From positions 2,646,009-2,710,008 of the forward strand of contig NZ_CP004350.1 of the NCBI RefSeq assembly GCF_000550785.1: 64,000 bases of DNA, read 5' to 3'. This document shows positions 25,023-34,756 of this stretch, piece after piece (the stretch's first letter is position 1; each line of letters starts with the position of its first letter). A program made the position numbers and the translations under genes. The DNA is from Corynebacterium casei LMG S-19264. Its GTDB lineage: Bacteria > Actinomycetota > Actinomycetes > Mycobacteriales > Mycobacteriaceae. The notes under the pieces were generated by a model, which saw only the letters and a program-made list of their open reading frames with translations, was not told where the DNA came from and searched no databases.

Positions 25023-25799
25023 CTAGGTTGCCTGGACTACTGCCATCCACACTGCGACGAGGTGCACGACTGCTGCCGCAATCGTCGCAGTGTGAAAGTG
25101 CTCGTGGTAGCCGTAGTATTTGGCGTTGCGCCCTGGCCACTTGAGGCCATAGACCACCGCGCCAACGGTGTAGAACAGACCGCCTGCAGCCAGCAGCCAC
25201 ACCACTGTCAGGCCTAAGTTGGCCCACAAGGTTGGAATGAGCGGAACAACTAGCCAACCCAAGGTGAGATAGACAATGACATCGAGCCAGCGCGGGTGAT
25301 TGATCCATACCAGGTTCAAAATGACCGCCGCAATTGCGCCGGTCCACGCGATGCCCAGCATCCACGCGGTAGTGCGCGGTTCAAAGGCGATGATGCACAG
25401 CGGCGTATAGGTCGCTGCGATAAAGACTGAAATGGTCGCGTGGTCCGCGCGCCGCCACCACTGCACAGCGCGTGCCGTTGGCCATGGCCAGCGGTGATAC
25501 AGCGCCGAGACAGCAAAAAGGCCGACCAAGCCCACGCCATAGACGGTGACGCCAAGGGCCTCGACCCAGTTGAGCGTCATCCACGAAAAAGTGATGAGCA
25601 CGGTGGAAGAGATAACTGACAAGATGGCGGCTATCAAATGGCCCCAGCCGCGCGTGAGCGGGCGTGGACCTCTATCGGCAACCCAGATGCTGCGTTGAAT
25701 ACGGTCAGCAACAGCATTGTTTTCTTTGGGCATGGGAGCCTCGGTTACTTCCGTCTCAGGCATATTAGCCTGAGCGGGTTGATGTGGAGCAGATTTCAT
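25023..25799 (-). CDS. Hemolysin III family (PAQR-like) membrane protein
   Basis: A 258-residue protein with seven predicted membrane helices, of the hemolysin III/TrhA group related to adiponectin receptors. The metal-site motifs are SALYHRWPW (Ser/His), RADHATISVFIAATYTP (Asp/His) and GYHEHFHTAT (paired His). Bacterial TrhA affects membrane fluidity; hemolysis is unproven for most members. The amino tail of about 45 residues is soluble. It is divergent from the mycolyltransferase. Confidence 0.87.
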   Translation of the reverse strand: MKSAPHQPAQANMPETEVTEAPMPKENNAVADRIQRSIWVADRGPRPLTRGWGHLIAAILSVISSTVLITFSWMTLNWVEALGVTVYGVGLVGLFAVSALYHRWPWPTARAVQWWRRADHATISVFIAATYTPLCIIAFEPRTTAWMLGIAWTGAIAAVILNLVWINHPRWLDVIVYLTLGWLVVPLIPTLWANLGLTVVWLLAAGGLFYTVGAVVYGLKWPGRNAKYYGYHEHFHTATIAAAVVHLVAVWMAVVQAT

Positions 25800-25928
25800 G
25801 GGGGTATCCGTCTCGCGTGTATCGGTATGCAGAGCGCAGTTCTTTCTTCATAGTCTAAGCGACTTGTCCAAAACCTACGCTACCGTAGAGAGACGAAAAG
25901 TAAACTATGGTTCGGCGCACATTGATAC

Positions 25929-25934
25929 TACAGT
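25929..25934 (+). promoter_or_regulatory. -10 element of the mycolyltransferase gene (leaderless)
   Basis: TACAGT, 7 bases before GTG 25942. Confidence 0.55.
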
Positions 25935-25941
25935 TACAGGA

Positions 25942-27342
25942 GTGACTATTAATATTCTTCCCTCCCGCCGACTCGGCACGAAGGCAATCACGGCTGCGAC
26001 AGCAGCAGCGACGCTGGCTTTAGTGTGCATCGCTCCCTCTGCCTTCGCGCAGTCCGGGACTGGCCCCGGCGCTTTTTCTTCTGAGCAGTCTTCAAATTCA
26101 GAAACTTCCTCGAACGCGATTGATAACGCGGATGAGTTATCGGCGGAAAACAGCGATAGGTCATCGACAAGCTCTTTTGGCTCTTCTGGCGCCCTGGACC
26201 CACTGCTCGCCCCACGCGGCTCTGCCCAACTGCCTGATTCTGTCGGCTCTGGCGATGGCAGCGCAAACGCCGGCTGGCTGGGCAGCGCGGCAACCGATAT
26301 CCAGTCCCTGCGCAACGGATTGAGCAGTTTCCAAGACGAAGGTGCGTTGCTGGGAAGCGCGGCCCTGGGAAGTTCTCTGGCGGGCAGCTCCGTGGCGGAA
26401 GAAGGCAACTACTCCATCGCCAAGGAAATGAGCTCCGACGAAGACCGCGGCGCGGAAGAAACCGTCGATCACGGCCCCGAACCCTTGATGATGGACCAAC
26501 GCCACGTGGAAGGCAACCTGTGGGAAGTTGATATCTGGTCCCCCGCCAACCAGACCGTGGTGACCAACCTCTTGCTGCTGCCCGAAGACCCCGCACCTGC
26601 GCCCTCCCTGGTGCTGATGTCCGGCGCTGACGGCGGTGCCGGTGGCGCCAACTGGGTGAGCGAAACCGACTATGAAGAATTCTTTGCGGACAAGCACGTC
26701 AACGTGATCACTCCAATGGGCGGTGGCGCCTCGATGTACGCCAACTGGCTCCACGATGACGCCTATGCCGGGCGCCAACAGTGGCAAACCTACCTGGGCG
26801 AAGAAATCCCGCAGATCCTCGACGCTGAGTTCAACAGCACGAACCACAAAGCCATCGCGGGGCTATCCATGTCCGGTGGGCCTTCACTGAACATCGCTGG
26901 CGAATACCCTGAGACATTCCAAGCCGCCGGCTCCTTCTCTGGCTTCCCTGCGTCGTCCGGCCTGCTCGGGCGCTTCATGGTCAACTCCGTCATCTCCGGC
27001 GGTGAAGGCTCCTCCACCAACGCCTACGGCTTATCATCCTCCGATGCGTGGCAGCTCAACGACCCTTCCTACGACCCATCACAGCTGAGAAATACCCGCG
27101 TCTTCGTGGGCACCTCCTTAGGCGTGCCTTCCGCCAACGAACTCCTCGGCGACTGGGGCGGACTCGTGGGCATTGAAGTGGTTTCCCAATACACCTCCAA
27201 CTACTTCACCCGCGTCGCCGAGGAAGCCGGCGTGGAAGTAGACCGCCACCACGAGTTCTACGGCGCGCACACCTACAGCCTGTTTGAACGGCAACTCTAC
27301 AAAGCGTGGGACTCCACCTTCGCCCCTGCGCTTTACGAATAA
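25942..27342 (+). CDS. Secreted corynomycolyltransferase (antigen 85-like esterase)
   Basis: A 466-residue exported alpha/beta hydrolase that moves corynomycolate between trehalose monomycolate and cell-wall or trehalose acceptors. A signal peptide (about 1-36) ends at APSAFAQ. Residues about 37-170 are a Ser/Gly/Asn-rich region not present in short family members. The catalytic domain follows. GGASMYANWLHDDAYAGRQQ is the antigen 85-like substrate loop, GLSMSGG holds nucleophile Ser309, and GAHTYSLFERQL holds His443. The GTG at 25942 is set by TACAGT 7 bases upstream. The paralogue type (Cmt number) cannot be assigned. Confidence 0.86.
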   Translation: MTINILPSRRLGTKAITAATAAATLALVCIAPSAFAQSGTGPGAFSSEQSSNSETSSNAIDNADELSAENSDRSSTSSFGSSGALDPLLAPRGSAQLPDSVGSGDGSANAGWLGSAATDIQSLRNGLSSFQDEGALLGSAALGSSLAGSSVAEEGNYSIAKEMSSDEDRGAEETVDHGPEPLMMDQRHVEGNLWEVDIWSPANQTVVTNLLLLPEDPAPAPSLVLMSGADGGAGGANWVSETDYEEFFADKHVNVITPMGGGASMYANWLHDDAYAGRQQWQTYLGEEIPQILDAEFNSTNHKAIAGLSMSGGPSLNIAGEYPETFQAAGSFSGFPASSGLLGRFMVNSVISGGEGSSTNAYGLSSSDAWQLNDPSYDPSQLRNTRVFVGTSLGVPSANELLGDWGGLVGIEVVSQYTSNYFTRVAEEAGVEVDRHHEFYGAHTYSLFERQLYKAWDSTFAPALYE

Positions 27343-27374
27343 AGCACTGCACGATTTTCCCTGCGGACATAAGA

Positions 27375-27426
27375 AAAGCCCACCACCGTTTCCTCTCATG
27401 GAAGAGGCGGTGCTGGGCTTTGGTTT
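27375..27426. terminator. Bidirectional terminator after the mycolyltransferase gene
   Basis: AAAGCCCA-CACCG and CGGTGCTGGGCTTT pair around a 20-nt inner stem. The plus side ends in GGTTTTT, and the minus-strand small gene stops right beside it. Confidence 0.75.
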
Positions 27427-27699
27427 TTAAATGTCGTCGCAGCCGCGGGTGTCATGCAGGCCGCATTGCTCAATACCAATCAAGGATGAGCCCATGGAGG
27501 ACAGCATGTACGGGAAGAACGCTGACAGAGAAACTCCGTTCTGAGCTTCTCTTGCTGGGTCTTCCATAAACCCTTGGGAGCTGTTCTGCGCGGACTGTGC
27601 GAATGAGTCGACGGCTGGGTTGGCCATTGCCGGCGAGGGTGCCGCGATGCCCACGGCGAGTGCACCGGCAGCGGCGATGGATACGAATTTCTTAAACAT
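27427..27699 (-). CDS. Small secreted protein, member 1 of a tandem trio
   Basis: A 90-residue protein, unrecognised. MFKKFVSIAAAGALAVGIAA and PSPAMA form a clear signal peptide cut near residue 28. The mature part (about 60 residues) is ANPAVDSFAQSAQNSSQGFM, a hydrophobic patch LSAFFPYMLSSMGSSLIG, and a tail with two Cys (EQCGLHDTRGC), suggesting one disulfide. AGGAG lies 7 bases before ATG 27699. Member 2 (27728-27949) is plainly a paralogue; member 3 shares the layout. All are co-directional. A surface or envelope-associated role is inferred; no family is known to me. Confidence 0.7.
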   Translation of the reverse strand: MFKKFVSIAAAGALAVGIAAPSPAMANPAVDSFAQSAQNSSQGFMEDPAREAQNGVSLSAFFPYMLSSMGSSLIGIEQCGLHDTRGCDDI

Positions 27700-27727
27700 G
27701 TTCAACTCCTACGGGTGTTGTTTTCCG

Positions 27728-27949
27728 CTAGCAACGCTGGGTGGATAATGGTCCGCAATGCTCAACGCCGAGCGTCGATGAACCCTCCCTGGGCTTCTCC
27801 CGCGGGGTCTTCCACAAACCGCTGGGAGCTGTTCTGCGCGAACTGCACGAATGAGTCGACGCCGGGTTGACCATTGCCGGTGCGGGTGCTGCGATACCAA
27901 CTGCGAACGCGGCGCCAGCAAAGGCGATGGATGCGACTTTATTACGCAT
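27728..27949 (-). pseudogene. Small secreted protein, member 2, frame-disrupted paralogue
   Basis: The signal peptide MRNKVASIAFAGAAFAVGIA with APAPAM is intact and closely matches member 1. After MVNPA the frame breaks. Reading one base over gives VDSFVQFAQNSSQRFVEDPA, the true counterpart of member 1. In the first frame the tail again matches (GVEHCGPLSTQRC against GIEQCGLHDTRGC). So one base was lost near 27869 and the frame is recovered later, with the hydrophobic patch of member 1 missing. It has a good AGGAG site. The product, if made, would have a scrambled centre. Confidence 0.65.
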
Positions 27950-27975
27950 GATGTTCTCCTAGTCCCTGCTCGACG

Positions 27976-28215
27976 TTACTGCGGAAGAATGTCGACCCCT
28001 GCCCAAGAGGACAGGATGAACGGGGCGATGGCGGACATTCCGACGATTCCCAGCAGCACCCCAAGCGGGTCGTTGGCGGCGCCTAGGCCGATGCTTTGCG
28101 CGGAGGCGATGGAATTGTTGTTGTCGCCGGTTTCTTGGGCAAGCGCAGGTGCCGGCGCGGCGACGCCGTAGGTAACAGCACTTACAATGACTATCGATGG
28201 AATCTTCTTGCGCAT
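27976..28215 (-). CDS. Small secreted protein, member 3
   Basis: A 79-residue protein, unrecognised. The signal peptide MRKKIPSIVIVSAVTYGVAA ends at APALAQ. The mature part is about 50 residues: an Asn/Ser-rich start (ETGDNNNSIASAQS) and a hydrophobic segment GVLLGIVGMSAIAPFILSSW that could lie in or on a membrane. Unlike members 1 and 2 it has no Cys. AGGAG lies 7 bases before the ATG. It is the most upstream of the three and probably carries their promoter. Porin-like or pheromone-like roles are possible but unsupported. Confidence 0.62.
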   Translation of the reverse strand: MRKKIPSIVIVSAVTYGVAAPAPALAQETGDNNNSIASAQSIGLGAANDPLGVLLGIVGMSAIAPFILSSWAGVDILPQ

Positions 28216-28570
28216 GAGATTCTCCTGAAGGTTACTTGTTGCGCCAAGACATAGTTCACAGCTTGTGAATACGCCAGTGTTCGTCACGCTACCAAAGCAA
28301 ATCAGATATGTCAGTAGAAGAAATCGTTTTCTTCCGACATATCTGCAACGCGACCACCAGCATGAACACAGTTTTCGAACTGGTTTTGAACAGTGACCGC
28401 TCAGCAGATCGCCAGTAAGCGCCTTGGCCCAAAGGACTGGACTTTGCATTCTGATTGCTGTCTTCTTAGATTTGTTGCAAGCTATTAGCTGGGACGAGGC
28501 CGTGATGTGGTTCGATTACTTCAGCCCTCTCAAGAATTACGAGAGTTCACGTCCAAGGAGTCCCCTTCAT
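28216..28570. other. Divergent spacer with a long hairpin
   Basis: No gene is credible here. CAGATATGTC (28303-28312) pairs with GACATATCTG (28336-28345) and encloses a GAAGAAA/TTTCTTC inner stem. The spacer should hold the promoters of the secreted-protein trio and the ThDP-enzyme gene. Confidence 0.5.
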
Positions 28571-30208
28571 ATGCACTCAGTCTCGGAAGCTATCGCCCGC
28601 ATTTTGGCGCCAAGAGTGGACAAATATTTTGGCATCATGGGCAATGGCAATGCATGGTTCATTGATGCGCTTGAGAGACTCAATATCGGGATCATTCCGG
28701 TTCGCCATGAGGTGGGAACGGTTGCTGCGGCGGATGCATATCACCGGGTAACAAACGAGATTGCGGTTGCAACCACCACCTATGGACCGGGGTTTACCAA
28801 CACCATCACCGCACTTGTGTAGTCCGCTAAGGCTCGTGTCCCCGTTTTGCTGGTCACTGGTTCCGCGCCGCAGGACGCTCCACGTCCCTGGGATATTGAC
28901 CAGGCAGCAATGGTTGCCTCCTTCGGGGTTGAAACCTTTACCGCAAACCCGCACGACGCCGCGCAGCAGACCCACACTGCGCTAACCTAGGCTCTTAGAA
29001 ACCGCGCTCCTGTGGTTCTGGAGATTGCTCATGACTTGGGGACGTTGGAATGTATAGACCCAGAATTCGAGAACATTCTCCACGCTACTGAAGAGCTTCC
29101 ACAGCCTGAGGTTGTTTGTCCGAATATGCAGGAGGCCGAAGAAATTGCATCACTTTTGGCTAGCGCGGCACATCCGCTCATTGTCGCGGGACGTGGCGCT
29201 AAATCGGCCGCGGCCCAGGTAATTGATTCAGCCAACATCTTGCGCGCTGATGTCGCGACCTCGGCGCCCGCACAAGGATTGTTCAATAGCAACGGAGAAT
29301 TCCGCAATTTAGGGATCTGCGGTGGATTTGCATCTTCGGCCGCCGCCGCTGAGATTCAAAAAGCTGATGTTGTTTTGGTTGTCGGTGCAGGTCTTAATCC
29401 ATTTACCATGGCGTTTGACCAGGCTTTCAGCGCTGATGCCACGATCATTCAGATAGGCGTGACAGCACAAGCAACGCATGAACGAGTTAATAGTTTCTTG
29501 CGTGCAAGCGCGACCGAAGCAGTAAGCGCCCTTTCCGCTACGCTTCGCAAGCAGAACTTCACCCCAACGCCACGGGCTTTTGCGAATCCAAACCCGAAAA
29601 AGCACGATAAAGGAAATCCTCTGGCTCCTGATGGCTGCCTTGATCCGCGCAGCCTAATGGATGCTATCAACAACATCGTTCCTGCCAATCGCCTAGTGGT
29701 AACCGACGGTGGACACTTCATTGGCTGGGCAAATACGTATCTTGATGTCCCCGCGGCTGACAACATGGTGCTTTTAGGCACCACAACCCAATCCATCGGC
29801 CTGGGATTCAACTCTGCTGTGGGCGTTGCAGCCGCTGCCGGCACAGACAAGATGACCGTTCTGGTTACCGGGGACGGCGGCGGCTTGATGGCACTTGCCG
29901 ATGCCGAGAGCTTTATCCGCGAAGCACACCGCGGCGTCATCGTTGTTGTCAATGATGCTGCCTACGGCGCCGAAATCCATCGGTACGCTACAAAAGGGAT
30001 CGACAAAGCACCCATGCTGATTCCCGAAGTAGATTTTGCAGCACTCGTAGGTGCTTTCGGGGCACGGTCTAAAATCATTCACGCCCTGGAGGACCTAGAG
30101 GACTTTCGCGCATGGGTCAACAGCGATGAACCGGAAACATACTCGTTAGACTGCCGGGTTTCCCGCGATATAATCGCACCGTTCATGCAGGAGCTCATGA
30201 AGAACTAG
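28571..30208 (+). pseudogene. Thiamine-diphosphate enzyme (acetolactate synthase-like), two in-frame TAG codons
   Basis: One frame of 545 codons encodes a complete ThDP-binding enzyme of the acetolactate synthase/decarboxylase superfamily. The amino-terminal domain has the cofactor-activating Glu in VRHEVGTVAAADAY. The middle domain is near 165-290. The carboxyl domain has the ThDP motif VTGDGGGLMALADAESFI ending in VVVNDAAYG. TAG stands at codon 84 (28820-28822) and codon 140 (28988-28990), each where relatives are expected to have a charged residue such as Glu (ALxxAKARVP, LTxALRNRAP). Apart from these the frame is intact. A remnant protein could start internally and lack the activating Glu. 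Reaction unknown. Confidence 0.75.
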
Positions 30209-30223
30209 CCAAGGCATGGAGCA

Positions 30224-31324
30224 TTAGATTAAGTCCAACGCCCCCATCCCGCCGAGGTCATGAGTGTTGCCCACGAGCCTTCCTCCTGGGGTTAAAAGCT
30301 TGACTTTGCCGCGGTGGCGAACCATTCGCCCTCTGCTCTTTTCATGGCGCACGCCTTGTGCGCCATCGTCATTCACGCCGTTGTGATAAGCACACAGCGT
30401 GCTGAGATTCGACGGATTGGTTTGCCCGCCGTTCTTATGCGCGTCCAGGTGGTGGACCTGGCAGCGATCCGCTGGCACGTTGCAGTCCGGCCACGGGCAC
30501 ACGAGATTCTCCGCCTTACATAAAGTCCGCTGCTTAAACGACGCGAACCGTGCTTCATAGAGATTGACCGGCCCTGCAGTCGGATGGAAGAGTCCGGCGT
30601 AGATTTTGTCGCCGAGTGCACCAGAAATCGCAAGGTTAACGATCTCCGCGCCAGTCATGGTGGTGCCGTCGGAGGCGCCGATGATGGATTCGTCGCCTTC
30701 GCCGCGGATGATCTGCGCGGATTGGTCCAAGCCGATAGCAATAACGGTGCGGTATTCCGGTTTGAGTATCCCTCCGCCGCCGTCGATGTGTTTCCAGAAC
30801 GCTTCCAACAGCGCTTTCTTCCTCGGTTGCTCAGTGGTTTCTATCGCGTCGAGGGTCTTCATCAAGTCAGTGATGCGGCGTTGGGTATCAGTCACGGTCA
30901 TGGTGCGCATGCCGTTGTTGGCTTGGCTCACTTTTACACCGGGCCCTTTCGGTTTCTCACCTTGGATTTCTTTCACCCGCCGGTTGCCGTAGGCATTGAC
31001 TTCCTTGTAGCTGCCCTCGTGTGCGATAAGTTCCGCGCGCAGTTTCCAGGCTGCGCCGCGCTTCTTCAATTTCTTGGCGTGTCTATTGACCATCACGAGG
31101 TGGTCGAGGCTGAACTCGCGTTGTTCGGCGAGCGCTAAAAATTCGCGCTGCAGGCGCGGGGAGTCGGCGGGGCCAAGAAGGGCATCGGCGAGCTTGGAAT
31201 ACTCTTTTGCCTTTGGCAGCACGATGCCAAAGCTTTCCAAGTCATAAGGAGAGTGCTCGTAAGCAAGACGGAGAAAGCCAATACCCTGGGTGTAGACGAA
31301 TTTGATTGCGTGAAGAAAGTCCAT
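30224..31324 (-). CDS. HNH endonuclease-domain protein (DUF222-like)
   Basis: A 366-residue protein of the actinobacterial group that joins a helical DUF222-like region (about 1-270) to an HNH nuclease domain. The HNH core (about 280-330) has two zinc Cys pairs (CPWPDC and CAYHN side) and ADRCQVHHLDAHKNGGQTNP with the His-His-Asn pattern. Such genes come in many copies and resemble mobile or homing-type nucleases, but no intron or intein is seen here. It is convergent with the ThDP pseudogene, 15 bp apart. Confidence 0.82.
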   Translation of the reverse strand: MDFLHAIKFVYTQGIGFLRLAYEHSPYDLESFGIVLPKAKEYSKLADALLGPADSPRLQREFLALAEQREFSLDHLVMVNRHAKKLKKRGAAWKLRAELIAHEGSYKEVNAYGNRRVKEIQGEKPKGPGVKVSQANNGMRTMTVTDTQRRITDLMKTLDAIETTEQPRKKALLEAFWKHIDGGGGILKPEYRTVIAIGLDQSAQIIRGEGDESIIGASDGTTMTGAEIVNLAISGALGDKIYAGLFHPTAGPVNLYEARFASFKQRTLCKAENLVCPWPDCNVPADRCQVHHLDAHKNGGQTNPSNLSTLCAYHNGVNDDGAQGVRHEKSRGRMVRHRGKVKLLTPGGRLVGNTHDLGGMGALDLI

Positions 31325-31510
31325 AACTCAGACGCTAAACCGACAGCGCAAGCCCGCACCAGAGCAAGCCTGAAAACCTGTGGATAACTACGTTGACGCG
31401 TCACCCAAACGGCTAACTTATCCACAGGCGAGGCAAATTTGCCCTGGGAACGGCAAACCCGGCCCTTCCTTAAACGAAACTGCTCGTGGAAGCGCCGGGC
31501 GTTTAGCCTG

Positions 31511-31543
31511 GCTAAGCAGCTGCGTGAAGCAAAGCTGCTTAGC
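31511..31543 (-). terminator. Stem-loop after purL
   Basis: GCTAAGCAGCT (31511-31521) and AGCTGCTTAGC (31533-31543) form a perfect 11-bp stem 6 bases past the purL stop. Confidence 0.55.
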
Positions 31544-31548
31544 GGCGT

Positions 31549-33825
31549 TTACTCAACCACGGAGTTTGCGCCAACGGCGTGGCCGAAGAGGTTTGGCAGG
31601 GTCGCGGACCATGCTTCACGCAATTCGGCGGTGGCGACTTCCTCACCGGCGAAGGTGAAGGTGCCGGAGTCGTTGGTGGTGCCCACAACAACGGCTGGGA
31701 TGCCCAGCTCGGATGCGCGGGTCAGAACACCATCAAGGTGGTCAGAGGCCGTGGAGATTAGAACGCGGGATGCGGACTCGCTGAACAGTGCGGTCAGTGC
31801 GTCCTCGTGGACGACGCTCAAATCGAGGTCTACACCAACGCCGTTCTTCTGAGCCATCTCAAATGCCGCGATGCCCAAGCCACCCTCAGACAGGTCGTGG
31901 GATGCAGCAACAGAGGTGTTGCCCACGAAGAATTCAGCCAGTTTGGCCTCATTCGCCAGATCCACCTGTGGTGGCAGGCCCTGCAGGCCGCCGCCGGAGA
32001 CCTGCTGCCAGATGGAGCCGCCGAACTCTTCCTTGGTTTCACCCAGCAGAACCAGGGTTTCTGGCTCTTCAATACCGCCCAGGTCATGAGCGATCGCGTT
32101 GTGAACATCGTCGATGACACCGAGTACGCCTACCACTGGGGTAGGCAGGATTGGTTCATCACCGGTCTGGTTGTAGAAGGAGACGTTGCCGCCGGAGACT
32201 GGAATGTTCAGTTCCTTGGAGCCGTCCGCCAGACCGTGGACTGCCTCGCGGAACTGCCACATCACGTCGGTGTTTTCTGGTGAACCGAAGTTCAGGCAGT
32301 TGGTCACCGCGTAAGGACGCGCGCCGGTGACAGCAACGTTGCGGTAGGCCTCAGCCAAAGCAAGACGTGCACCCATGTTGGGGTCCAGCTTGGTGTAGCG
32401 ACCTGATGCATCGGCAGAAATTGCAACACCGCGGGAGGTTTCCTCATTAATGCGGAGTACGCCAGAGTCAGACTGCTTCGCCTTCACGGTGTTGCCGCGC
32501 ACGTAGCGGTCATACTGCTCAGTGATAAATGCACGCGATGACAGCGCTGGGGAGGAGACCATGTCCTTGAGCGCCTGAACCAAAGACTCAGGGCGCGCAA
32601 TTTCAGGTGCCTGCTGCAACGCCTCCTGCCACTGTGGGCGCGCGTATGGACGCTCATACACAGGGCCTTCATCGATGGTTGAAGGAGGAGCATCAATAAC
32701 CAGTTCACCGTTGTGGTAAACGAGGTAGGTGTCCTTGTTGTCAGTAACCTCACCGATTTCAGCGCAGGTCACGTCCCACTTTTCACAGATTTCGCGGAAC
32801 TTCGCCACGTTATCTGGAGAGACAACCGCGCACATGCGCTCCTGGGATTCAGAAGCCAGGATTTCAGCCGCGGACATGTTTTCCGCGCGCAGAGGAACGT
32901 TGTCGAGGTTGACCACCATGCCGCCATCACCAGCTGCTGCCAGCTCAGAGGTAGCACACGCAAGTCCGCCGCCGCCCAGGTCCTGAATACCAACAACAAC
33001 GCCGGCAGCATAGAGCTCCAGGCAGCATTCAATCAGAACCTTTTCCGCGAATGGGTCGCCTACCTGCACGGCAGGAAGCTTGCGTTCTTCGCCCTCTTCG
33101 AAGGATGCGGAACCCAGAACGGAGACGCCACCGATACCGTCAAGGCCGGTGCGGGAGCCAAACAGCATGACCTTGTTGCCGGTGCCGGAAGCAAATGCCA
33201 GCTTCAGGTCTTCCACGCGCAAGGTGCCTACGCACAGTGCGTTGACCAGTGGGTTGCCGGCATAAGACTCATCAAAGACGGTTTCGCCGCCGATGTTTGG
33301 CAGGCCCAAGGAGTTGCCGTAGCCGCCGATACCGGAGACAACGCCCGGCAGAACGCGTGCGGTATCAGGCGCGTCAGCGGCACCGAAGCGCAGCTGGTCC
33401 ATCACTGCGATTGGGCGCGCGCCCATGGCCATGATGTCACGAACAATGCCGCCCACACCGGTCGCAGCGCCCTGATATGGCTCCACGAATGATGGGTGGT
33501 TGTGGGATTCCACTCGGAAGGTCACCGCGTCACCGTCGCCGATGTCCACAACGCCGGCGTTCTCACCAATACCGGCAAGAATCTTCGACGCCATTTCCTC
33601 GGTAGTGGTTTCGCCGAAGTAGCGCAGGTGGGTCTTGGAAGACTTGTAGGAGCAGTGCTCAGACCACATGACGGAGTAAACAGTTAGCTCAGCATCGGTT
33701 GGGCGGCGGCCCAAAATGCTGACAATCTTGTCATACTCGTCTTGCTTGAGTCCCAGCTCTTCCCACGGCTGCTGCAGTTCAGGAGTGGCTTTTGCGTTAT
33801 CTACTGTGTCATTGGAAACAGTCAT
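31549..33825 (-). CDS. purL: Phosphoribosylformylglycinamidine synthase II
   Basis: A 758-residue ATP-dependent subunit that turns FGAR into FGAM using ammonia channelled from Pur[18 protein letters not shown] is the family start motif. [15 protein letters not shown] and [21 protein letters not shown] are the PurM-like nucleotide regions, repeated in the second half by [13 protein letters not shown] and [13 protein letters not shown]. Length is that of the small PurL type that needs PurQ and PurS, both just upstream. It is 9 bp after purQ. Confidence 0.96.
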   Translation of the reverse strand: MTVSNDTVDNAKATPELQQPWEELGLKQDEYDKIVSILGRRPTDAELTVYSVMWSEHCSYKSSKTHLRYFGETTTEEMASKILAGIGENAGVVDIGDGDAVTFRVESHNHPSFVEPYQGAATGVGGIVRDIMAMGARPIAVMDQLRFGAADAPDTARVLPGVVSGIGGYGNSLGLPNIGGETVFDESYAGNPLVNALCVGTLRVEDLKLAFASGTGNKVMLFGSRTGLDGIGGVSVLGSASFEEGEERKLPAVQVGDPFAEKVLIECCLELYAAGVVVGIQDLGGGGLACATSELAAAGDGGMVVNLDNVPLRAENMSAAEILASESQERMCAVVSPDNVAKFREICEKWDVTCAEIGEVTDNKDTYLVYHNGELVIDAPPSTIDEGPVYERPYARPQWQEALQQAPEIARPESLVQALKDMVSSPALSSRAFITEQYDRYVRGNTVKAKQSDSGVLRINEETSRGVAISADASGRYTKLDPNMGARLALAEAYRNVAVTGARPYAVTNCLNFGSPENTDVMWQFREAVHGLADGSKELNIPVSGGNVSFYNQTGDEPILPTPVVGVLGVIDDVHNAIAHDLGGIEEPETLVLLGETKEEFGGSIWQQVSGGGLQGLPPQVDLANEAKLAEFFVGNTSVAASHDLSEGGLGIAAFEMAQKNGVGVDLDLSVVHEDALTALFSESASRVLISTASDHLDGVLTRASELGIPAVVVGTTNDSGTFTFAGEEVATAELREAWSATLPNLFGHAVGANSVVE

Positions 33826-33834
33826 GTTTTACTC

Positions 33835-34512
33835 CTAAACAGACGCCGTGATGGCATTGATCGCGGATACAAACAGTCCCAGGCCATCGGTGGATGGACC
33901 GGTCAGGGTCTCAATGGCGTGCTCTGGGTGCGGCATGAGGCCAACAATGCGGCCGGTTTCATCAGTGACACCAGCGATGTCATTGAGGGAGCCATTAAAG
34001 TTGTCGGTGTAGCGGAAGACCACCTGGCCTTCGCCTTCTAGCTTGTCGATGGTCTCCGGTGCCGCCTGGAAACGTCCCTCACCGTGCTTGGCTGGGACAT
34101 AAATCTTATCGCCAGCTTCGAATTCGGTGGTCCATGCGGTGTTGTTGTTTACAACCTCGAGGTGGGTGTCCACGCAATGAAAATGCAGGCCCTTGTTGCG
34201 GGTTAGTGCTCCCTCAAGCAGGCCTGCTTCAGTCAAAATCTGGAAACCATTGCAAATGCCCAACGTTGGCATACCTTGGCGTGCGCGGTCAATAACTGAC
34301 TGCATGACGGGTGCCAGTGCGGAAATCGCACCGGAGCGCAGGTAGTCACCGTAGGAGAAGCCGCCGGGTACAACGACGGCGTCTACACCTTTGAGGTCGG
34401 TGTCTGCGTGCCAGAGGCTTACTGCCTCGGCGCCGGCAAGACGTACTGCGCGTTGTGCGTCAACGTCATCAAGTGTGCCGGGGAAAGTGATTACTCCGAT
34501 TTTCGCGGTCAA
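33835..34512 (-). CDS. purQ: Phosphoribosylformylglycinamidine synthase, glutaminase subunit
   Basis: A 225-residue class I glutamine amidotransferase that feeds ammonia to PurL. The nucleophile Cys is in [11 protein letters not shown] and the His-x-Glu pair in [27 protein letters not shown] binds the oxyanion. It starts one base after the purS stop and is translated with it. Confidence 0.96.
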   Translation of the reverse strand: MTAKIGVITFPGTLDDVDAQRAVRLAGAEAVSLWHADTDLKGVDAVVVPGGFSYGDYLRSGAISALAPVMQSVIDRARQGMPTLGICNGFQILTEAGLLEGALTRNKGLHFHCVDTHLEVVNNNTAWTTEFEAGDKIYVPAKHGEGRFQAAPETIDKLEGEGQVVFRYTDNFNGSLNDIAGVTDETGRIVGLMPHPEHAIETLTGPSTDGLGLFVSAINAITASV

Positions 34513-34513
34513 T

Positions 34514-34756
34514 TTACTTGACCTCCAGCCCTACAACTTCGTAGTCCTCGATGACGGTGTTTGCCAGCAAGCTTGCTGCGACCTTGTCCAGGTCTTCAGC
34601 GCTGACCGAATCATCGACTTCGATTTCAAAGCGCTTGCCCTGACGAACATCGCTTACTCCGTTAACACCCAGGCGTCCTAGTGCACGGACAACAGCTTGT
34701 CCCTGCGGGTCTAGGATTTCAGCCTTGGGCATGACATTGACAACAACACGAGCCAT
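34514..34756 (-). CDS. purS: Phosphoribosylformylglycinamidine synthase, PurS subunit
   Basis: An 80-residue ferredoxin-like protein that bridges PurL and Pur[21 protein letters not shown] is the typical opening, with [12 protein letters not shown] in the middle. The ATG at 34756 is chosen; an upstream in-frame start adds 14 residues unlike the family. First gene of purSQL. Confidence 0.95.
   Translation of the reverse strand: MARVVVNVMPKAEILDPQGQAVVRALGRLGVNGVSDVRQGKRFEIEVDDSVSAEDLDKVAASLLANTVIEDYEVVGLEVK

Noticed and set aside
28571..30208. Amber recoding as the normal genetic code
   Set aside because: Many intact genes here end in TAG (for example 1743, 3471 and 30208), so TAG is an ordinary stop in this genome.
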